Positions 6,515 to 10,665 of a stretch of DNA of 10,665 bases are shown one piece after another; positions within the stretch are counted from its first letter, which is position 1, and every line of letters begins with the position of its first letter. This DNA comes from Firmicutes bacterium UBA5766 (GTDB taxonomy: Bacteria > Bacillota > Desulfotomaculia > Desulfotomaculales > Nap2-2B), in the NCBI GenBank assembly GCA_002418775.1, contig DIEU01000009.1:1-10665 (forward strand), read 5' to 3'. The notes under the pieces are model-generated. The model did no database searches. It was not told the DNA's origin and was given only the letters and a program-made list of their open reading frames with translations. The translations under genes and the position numbers were made by a program.

Positions 6515-6543
6515 ACAATAAATAAAGCCGCTGTCCTTGTCAA
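6515..6543 (-). promoter_or_regulatory. Promoter of the rrf2-isc cluster, with possible operator
   Basis: On the minus strand a perfect -35 box TTGACA (6543-6538) is followed after 17 bp by TATTGT (6520-6515), 4 of 6 matches to the -10 consensus. Two ATTGTA direct repeats (6519-6514 and 6510-6505), 9 bp apart, overlap the -10 and the likely start point, and CTTGACAAG around the -35 is nearly palindromic. Either could be the binding site of the Rrf2 regulator, but I cannot match a known motif. Confidence 0.6.
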
Positions 6544-6582
6544 GATGCCAGCGTAAGATATTTGCCAGGTTCTTAATTGTTA

Positions 6583-6611
6583 TTGAACTTTATTTTCCTT
6601 GGTGGTACATT
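6583..6611 (+). promoter_or_regulatory. Promoter of bioB-cysK
   Basis: TTGAAC (6583-6588) and TACATT (6606-6611) are separated by 17 bp, with 5 of 6 and 4 of 6 consensus matches respectively. The expected start, near 6618, lies in the BirA-like operator just downstream, a good position for repression. Confidence 0.5.
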
Positions 6612-6616
6612 ATTAT

Positions 6617-6648
6617 TTGTCAACTAACCTACTTATAAAGGTTAACAG
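6617..6648 (+). promoter_or_regulatory. BirA (biotin repressor) operator upstream of bioB
   Basis: TTGTCAACT (6617-6625), 14 bp, then GGTTAACAG (6640-6648). This closely follows the bacterial BirA site TTGTTAACC-N14-GGTTAACAA, with the right half off at one position, the left half at two, and the exact spacing. It lies over the expected bioB transcription start. BirA bound to biotinyl-AMP would repress bioB, and cysK if the two are co-transcribed. The birA gene is not in the window. Confidence 0.7.
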
Positions 6649-6669
6649 ATTGACACAGGAGGTTTAAAG

Positions 6670-7644
6670 ATGGGATTTTCATGGAAAGAGGCAAAGGGGA
6701 AAGTTATTTCAGGAATAGGGTTATCAGGTCAAGAGGCTATACAGCTTACTGAATGGCCTTTAGAAAAATTAGATAAATTACTGGAAATGTCAAAGGAAAT
6801 CAGGGAGTATTTCTGGAAAAAAGAGGTTAGCCTTTGTTCGATAATTAATGCACGCTCCGGCCTGTGCGGGGAGGACTGTATCTTTTGCGCCCAGTCATCA
6901 CATCACAATACCGGTATTGAGAGATATCCGCTGATCGGTCCTGAAAAGGCACTGGAAAAGGCGTTTCAAATGGAAGCAGCCGGGGTAAGACATTTCTCCC
7001 TGGTTACCAGCGGCAGGGATGTTACCGGAAAAGATTTCAATAAAATCCTTGAAATCTACAGGATTTTGCGGGAACGAACCGGTCTTGAACTTCACGCTTC
7101 CCTGGGTATGCTCAATGAAGAAAAAGCCCGGCAGTTAAAAGAAGCAGGCATAACAACTTATCATCACAACCTGGAAACAGGTCGTAATTATTTTAAAAAT
7201 ATTTGCACCACTCATTCATTTGATGACAGAATAGCAACTATCCGGGTAGCCAGATCGGCCGGGTTGGAGATATGTTCCGGCGGAATAATAGGAATGGGCG
7301 AAACCATGACGGACAGATTGGAAATGGTTCTTGAACTGAGGGAATTGGATGTAAAATCTATTCCAATAAACATTTTAAATCCCATTCCCGGCACACCCCT
7401 GGAAAATCAGGAACGCCTGCAGCCGGAAGAAATTCTAAAAACAGCCGCAATCTTCCGTTTAATTCACCCCCAGGCTACTTTCCGTTTGTGCAGCGGCAGG
7501 GAAACCGCCCTCAAAGACCAGCAAACTGTTGCTTTAAGCACGTCGCTCAACGGCATGATGGTCGGGGGTTACCTAACACTGCCCGGCGAAGAGATGGAAA
7601 AAGATCTGGATATGTTATCGAAGGCGAACCTGCAAATCAGTTAA
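6670..7644 (+). CDS. bioB: Biotin synthase BioB, radical SAM, atypical auxiliary-cluster class
   Basis: Radical SAM enzyme that inserts sulfur into dethiobiotin to form biotin. The radical SAM motif CGEDCIFC gives C66, C70 and C73. Other BioB signatures are YHHNLET (164-170), CSGGIIGMGE (202-211), PINILNPIPGTPL (232-244) and RLCSGRE (272-278). Compared with E. coli BioB, whose [2Fe-2S] ligands are Cys97, Cys128, Cys188 and Arg260, the first position is Ser (S110) and the second His (H142). Only C202 and R272 are kept. Extra cysteines occur at 56, 179 and 274. This fits the type II BioB class reported with a 4Fe-5S auxiliary cluster rather than a classical enzyme. AGGAGG lies 7 bases before the ATG. 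A BirA operator upstream supports a biotin role. The 324-residue length is normal. cysK follows after 65 bp. Confidence 0.92.
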   Translation: MGFSWKEAKGKVISGIGLSGQEAIQLTEWPLEKLDKLLEMSKEIREYFWKKEVSLCSIINARSGLCGEDCIFCAQSSHHNTGIERYPLIGPEKALEKAFQMEAAGVRHFSLVTSGRDVTGKDFNKILEIYRILRERTGLELHASLGMLNEEKARQLKEAGITTYHHNLETGRNYFKNICTTHSFDDRIATIRVARSAGLEICSGGIIGMGETMTDRLEMVLELRELDVKSIPINILNPIPGTPLENQERLQPEEILKTAAIFRLIHPQATFRLCSGRETALKDQQTVALSTSLNGMMVGGYLTLPGEEMEKDLDMLSKANLQIS

Positions 7645-7709
7645 GAACTTTACGGGCAACTCAGGGTAATCTTTTCAAAAACAGCGGTAAAATAAAAAGG
7701 AGTGGAAAG

Positions 7710-8639
7710 ATGCCAAAAATAGCAAACAGTCTCACCGAATTAATCGGCAAAACACCGCTGCTGCGGCTCAGCCGGATATCGGCAGGAGCCAAAGCTGATT
7801 TGGTGGGCAAGCTGGAATCCTTTAATCCGGCCGGAAGCGTGAAGGACCGTATTGGATTTAACATGATCCGCCGGGCTGAGGAACAGGGATTGCTGCATCC
7901 CGGCTCAGTTATTATCGAGCCTACCAGCGGCAACACAGGGATAGCTCTGGCTTTTGTCGCCGCCAGCCGCGGCTACCGCCTGATTCTGACCATGCCTAAT
8001 ACTATGAGCGTCGAGCGCCGGAACCTGTTAAAAGCATACGGAGCCGAACTTGTGCTCACACCGGGAACTCAGGGAATGAAGGGGGCGATACAGAAAGCTG
8101 AGGAACTGGCCAGGGAAATATCCAATTCGTTCGTTCCACAGCAGTTTGAGAACCCGTCCAATCCCGAGATCCACCGGCTGACAACAGCGGAAGAGATCTG
8201 GGAAGACACCGGCGGACGGGTAGACATTGTTGTCGGTGGTGTGGGAACAGGCGGCGCCATTACCGGAATCGCCCAGGTAATTAAGCCCCGCAAACCACAA
8301 TTTAAGGTAATTGCAGTCGAGCCTTCCGATTCGCCGGTTCTATCCGGTGGGCAGCCGGGACCACACAAAATCCAGGGAATTGGCGCCGGGTTTATTCCCG
8401 GTGTGTTAGACTTGACGCTGGTGGATGAAATTATCAGGGTAAGCAACCAGGATGCCTTTGAAACAGGACGCCGTCTGGCCAGGGAAGAAGGACTGCTGGT
8501 CGGAATATCCTCGGGAGCGGCAGCTTTTGCAGCCCTGGAGGCAGCCCGCCGGGATGAAAATCAGGGCAAGCTTATCGTAGCCATCCTTCCCGATACCGGG
8601 GAGCGATACTTGAGCACGCCAATGTTTCAAGAAGAATAG
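7710..8639 (+). CDS. cysK: Cysteine synthase A (O-acetylserine sulfhydrylase)
   Basis: PLP enzyme that makes cysteine from O-acetylserine, the product of CysE, and sulfide. The PLP lysine is K45 in NPAGSVKDR; PTSGNTG (71-77) binds the substrate carboxylate; GGVGTGGAITG binds the PLP phosphate; the KIQGIGAGFIP loop and PDTGERYLST near the C-terminus are typical. ATG at 7710 is chosen because AAGGAG lies 7 bases upstream, and the resulting 309 residues are the family length. The frame is open further upstream, but only as a shadow over bioB. It probably shares the bioB transcript and so may be partly under BirA control. Cystathionine beta-synthase-like paralogues are less likely because there is no CBS extension. 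Confidence 0.95.
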   Translation: MPKIANSLTELIGKTPLLRLSRISAGAKADLVGKLESFNPAGSVKDRIGFNMIRRAEEQGLLHPGSVIIEPTSGNTGIALAFVAASRGYRLILTMPNTMSVERRNLLKAYGAELVLTPGTQGMKGAIQKAEELAREISNSFVPQQFENPSNPEIHRLTTAEEIWEDTGGRVDIVVGGVGTGGAITGIAQVIKPRKPQFKVIAVEPSDSPVLSGGQPGPHKIQGIGAGFIPGVLDLTLVDEIIRVSNQDAFETGRRLAREEGLLVGISSGAAAFAALEAARRDENQGKLIVAILPDTGERYLSTPMFQEE

Positions 8640-8942
8640 GACCCCAGAAAGTCAAAAGAATTATATTTTTCCGGCCATAAATGCAAAAAAAATGGGTATA
8701 TCACCCATTTGAAAAAAAATATATCTGATAAGTGTAATAAATTGCGTTCTCAGCAACGAAGAAAAGGCAATCTAACTAAAGATACAAAACTGACGTTAAA
8801 ACCAGGCTTTAGTCCGTATCCAAGCAAGATATAATAAATAACGGCGTTTAAGAATCGAAAGAAAAACGACGCCAATACTGTATTTACCTGCCGGATTCAC
8901 TGAAGAACTATTATTACTGAATAGCTGCCGTTATTATACAGC
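8640..8942. other. Intergenic stretch, no gene seen
   Basis: About 300 bases after cysK with no credible reading frame or ribosome site. It holds the 8-bp hairpin at 8690-8710 and a weak GGCGT/ACGCC stem around 8840-8875. No riboswitch core or tRNA fold was recognised. It may contain the 3' untranslated regions of the convergent cysK and 8943-9275 genes. Confidence 0.5.
8685..8710 (-). terminator. Intrinsic terminator for the convergent minus-strand gene
   Basis: AAATGGGT (8690-8697) and ACCCATTT (8703-8710) form a perfect 8-bp stem with a 5-base loop. Read on the minus strand it runs into eight T residues (complement of the A run at 8685-8692). It would stop transcripts of the gene at 8943-9275. 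On the plus strand the stem is followed by A residues, so it is not a standard terminator for cysK. Confidence 0.6.
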
Positions 8943-9275
8943 TTAATGCAGGATGTTGCCGATGTACACATAAAGAGATTTGTCAGCGTTTTCAAATTTT
9001 GCCTCACATTTTCCTTTAGGTTTAATATCGAAAAACTTAAAAAACCCCTTGCCGTATATTTTTGTCTTCTTAATAGCCATCCTGGGCATGTCCCCATTAC
9101 GGACTTCTTTGATGCGGACTGTTTTCGAATCGTTATCAAAAGCTAATTCGACCTCGGAAGCATTGAGTTTCTCTCTGGCAACCTTATTCAGCACGATGGA
9201 GTTCTTCGAGAAAGAAACAGTTGCCGTTTTCTCTTTTTTTTCTCTTTCTCTGGGTCTGTATACCTCAAAAGACAT
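8943..9275 (-). CDS. Small hypothetical protein, charged, beta-rich
   Basis: Encodes 110 residues that I do not recognise as a named family. The N-terminus is strongly charged (RPREREKKEK), followed by a short region with alternating hydrophobic residues (TVSFSKNSIVLNKVAREKL, then VELAFDNDSKTVRI) that loosely recalls an AbrB-type swapped-hairpin fold. A second lysine-rich half ends in KSLYVYIGNIL. One cysteine, no signal peptide and no membrane segment are seen, so the protein is probably cytosolic. The ATG start at 9275 has a GGGGGG tract 8 bases upstream, and a TATAAT lies further back. It appears to be transcribed alone, between the terminator at 8685-8710 and AT-rich DNA. A DNA- or RNA-binding role is possible but unproven. 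The antisense frame over the same bases lacks a ribosome site. Confidence 0.7.
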   Translation of the reverse strand: MSFEVYRPREREKKEKTATVSFSKNSIVLNKVAREKLNASEVELAFDNDSKTVRIKEVRNGDMPRMAIKKTKIYGKGFFKFFDIKPKGKCEAKFENADKSLYVYIGNILH

Positions 9276-9311
9276 TAATACACCCCCCTTTTTTAGTTTC
9301 CTTATTAAATA

Positions 9312-9317
9312 ATTATA
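9312..9317 (-). promoter_or_regulatory. Candidate -10 box for the small hypothetical gene
   Basis: A perfect TATAAT on the minus strand, 37 bases before the start codon at 9275. The -35 region at 17 bp (GTTTAT) is poor, so the promoter is uncertain. The DNA just upstream (to about 9420) is extremely AT-rich, which could act as an UP element. Confidence 0.4.
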
Positions 9318-9363
9318 CCCATGGATTTAAAAATATAAACACTTTCTTATTCTAAAATATATA

Positions 9364-9389
9364 CAAATATAAAACTTTTTTATATTTTG
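9364..9389. repeat. AT-only hairpin in the leader region
   Basis: CAAATATAAAA (9364-9374) pairs with TTTTATATTTTG (9378-9389) with one bulged base and a 3-base loop. It lies upstream of the candidate -10 box at 9312-9317. It may be no more than a product of the very high AT content here. Confidence 0.35.
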
Positions 9390-9509
9390 TTTTACTCAAA
9401 AACGCAATCTTTTTATTACTTCGATCAGATCAGGAAAGATTAATTTTTGTATCGCACCGCATTTTGAAGCGCTGTTATGGTTTTTACGGAAAAAAGGGAT
9501 TTATTTTAA

Positions 9510-9541
9510 ATAAAGGCAACAGCCAGGGCTGTTGCCTTTAT
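9510..9541 (-). terminator. Strong intrinsic terminator of the cyclic-di-GMP gene
   Basis: ATAAAGGCAACAGCC (9510-9524) and its exact complement (9527-9541) form a 15-bp perfect stem with a 2-base nominal loop. On the minus strand it is followed by a T/A-rich tail (TTAAAATAAATCCC region). It lies 48 bases after the stop codon of the gene ending at 9590 and separates it from the small gene downstream. Confidence 0.8.
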
Positions 9542-9589
9542 GATACCTAAAAGAGGTAAAAATTTCATTTCAAAATATATAGATGTTTT

Positions 9590-10665
9590 TTATGAGTTTT
9601 CTTCTTTCATTATTATTTGGACAAACAATTGTACAAGTTCGGGATCAAATTGACTTCCCGCCAGCCTTTCCAATTCTTTAACGGCTTCTTCACTGCTCAT
9701 TGCTTTACGGTAGGGGCGATCGTGTGTCATTGCGTCATAAGCGTCAACTATGCTCATGATGCGGCATTCCAGGGGTATTTCTTCCCCCTTTAGCCCCAGC
9801 GGGTATCCCTTTCCGTTCCACCATTCGTGATGTTTAAGAATCCAGTCGGCAATCGGCAGAAGTTCAGGCGCGGACTGGGCTATACGGAAACCGATATCGC
9901 AATGCTGACGGATAGCGGCCATTTCCATGTTTGTAAGGGGTTCTCTTTTAAATAGAATATATTCAGGAATTGCCACTTTCCCAACATCGTGATACCTGGC
10001 GAAAAGATTCAAATCCTTAACGTAACGCTTTTCCGGCAAGCCGGCGACTTCGGCAAGCCGGACAACAAGTTCTTGTATGCGATCCGCATGTCCTTCTTTT
10101 ATAAAATCTTTCGTATCAAGCGCCTTCGTCATGTCCTGAACCACAGTACTGTATATCTCCTGCCTGTGGAGAATTTTTTCCCGGTACATGCTATTATCAG
10201 CTTCTTTAAAAAGTTCTTCCATATTGATTACCGGATCACTGCTTACAGCGTAACCGATTGACATTTTTAGAGCAAACTCCGGATTAGTCCCGTTATAAAT
10301 ATTAATCTGTTCCTTCATCCTTTGGCATGTTTTTTCCACTGCGGTTATATTACCGTTAGGAATAAGAATTGCAAATTCATCGCCCCCTATTCTGGCTACC
10401 ATGTCATTTGTTCGAAACGCTTTCCCAATTACATTAGCGGCAGCGATAAGCAAAGCATCGCCCTTGTCATGTCCAACCGAATCGTTGATTAACTTGAGGC
10501 CGTCTACATCACATATAATTATGCCGACAGGGGAAAACCGTCCGCTGCCAAGGCGCCGCATTTCTTCTTCGAAGTAGGCGCGGTTATAAAGACCTGTGAG
10601 GGGGTCATGCAGGCTGAGGTATTTCAACTGCTCTTCCATCGTTTTCCTCTCGGTAATATCAAAAA
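9590..10665 (-). CDS. Cyclic-di-GMP protein: PAS (end) - GGDEF - HD-GYP, 5' part outside window
   Basis: Partial gene running off the right edge. The open frame continues upstream of the ATG at 10639 and encodes FDITERKT, the typical end of a PAS/PAC domain, so that ATG is internal. Counting from it, a GGDEF diguanylate cyclase domain covers about 5-165, with intact GGDEF (85-89) and an RxxD inhibitory site (R76-D79) five residues before it. An HD-GYP phosphodiesterase domain covers about 170-345, with H184, H217-D218, K221, H246, H270-H271 and D299 as expected metal ligands and GKGYP at 276-280. The usual HHExxDGxGYP is HHEWWNGKGYP here, an Asp-to-Asn change. Both making and breaking of cyclic-di-GMP look possible, with a sensor upstream deciding the balance. 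Any membrane or further sensor region lies outside the window. A strong terminator follows at 9510-9541. Confidence 0.9.
   Translation of the reverse strand, partial: FDITERKTMEEQLKYLSLHDPLTGLYNRAYFEEEMRRLGSGRFSPVGIIICDVDGLKLINDSVGHDKGDALLIAAANVIGKAFRTNDMVARIGGDEFAILIPNGNITAVEKTCQRMKEQINIYNGTNPEFALKMSIGYAVSSDPVINMEELFKEADNSMYREKILHRQEIYSTVVQDMTKALDTKDFIKEGHADRIQELVVRLAEVAGLPEKRYVKDLNLFARYHDVGKVAIPEYILFKREPLTNMEMAAIRQHCDIGFRIAQSAPELLPIADWILKHHEWWNGKGYPLGLKGEEIPLECRIMSIVDAYDAMTHDRPYRKAMSSEEAVKELERLAGSQFDPELVQLFVQIIMKEENS

Noticed and set aside
7488..7709. Upstream extension of the cysK reading frame
   Set aside because: It overlaps bioB in another frame, lacks a ribosome site, and its residues do not belong to the cysteine synthase fold; the ATG at 7710 with AAGGAG is clear.
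8640..8942. Riboswitch (cyclic-di-GMP, SAM or T-box) after cysK
   Set aside because: No conserved core was recognised on either strand, and no gene start follows in the right position.
8980..9312. Plus-strand frame opposite the small hypothetical gene
   Set aside because: No ribosome site, and a composition expected of an antisense shadow.
1..10665. CRISPR array, prophage or a multi-gene defence system
   Set aside because: No regularly spaced repeats, no phage structural or integrase genes, and the methyltransferase has no visible partner.

Overview
The window reads as a chromosomal segment of an anaerobic, spore-former-type Firmicute, most like the Peptococcaceae/Desulfotomaculales (Pelotomaculum, Desulfotomaculum, Thermincola). 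This rests on the combination of an Rrf2/IscR-led isc operon without chaperone genes, an EpsC-type serine acetyltransferase, strong AGGAGG-type ribosome sites, frequent TTG/GTG starts and a clostridial-type biotin synthase. The genus is an inference from gene style, not a database match.

Layout. Positions 1-214 hold an intrinsic terminator of an upstream gene, a REP-like motif and a promoter. A solitary beta-class DNA methyltransferase (215-1102, +) follows and converges on mnmA with a 10-bp overlap of the 3' ends. From 6467 down to 1093 on the minus strand runs an iron-sulfur/sulfur-transfer cluster: rrf2/iscR, cysE, larE, iscS, iscU, mnmA. The gaps on both sides of larE each carry a copy of a MITE-like inverted-repeat element in the same orientation. 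The space between rrf2 and the plus-strand genes (6468-6669) holds divergent promoters and a good BirA operator. bioB (6670-7644) and cysK (7710-8639) follow on the plus strand. The right end has a small unknown protein gene (8943-9275, -) and the C-terminal part of a PAS-GGDEF-HD-GYP cyclic-di-GMP protein (9590 to the window edge, -), separated by AT-rich DNA and terminators.

How the genes fit together. CysE and CysK make cysteine from serine, acetyl-CoA and sulfide. IscS takes sulfur from cysteine as a persulfide. IscU builds Fe-S clusters, MnmA places sulfur on tRNA, LarE supplies sulfur for the nickel-pincer cofactor, and BioB inserts sulfur into dethiobiotin. The Rrf2 protein has three cysteines placed like the IscR cluster ligands and probably senses Fe-S status. 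The segment is thus a compact sulfur-trafficking hub.

The most notable points are these: BioB lacks two of the three classical [2Fe-2S] cysteines but has extra cysteines, which fits the recently described alternative auxiliary-cluster class; LarE is of the three-cysteine (probably [4Fe-4S]) type and sits between two repeat copies without other lar genes; and IscS carries a cysteine-rich C-terminal tail. No CRISPR array, rRNA, tRNA, transposase or defence system beyond the lone methyltransferase was seen.
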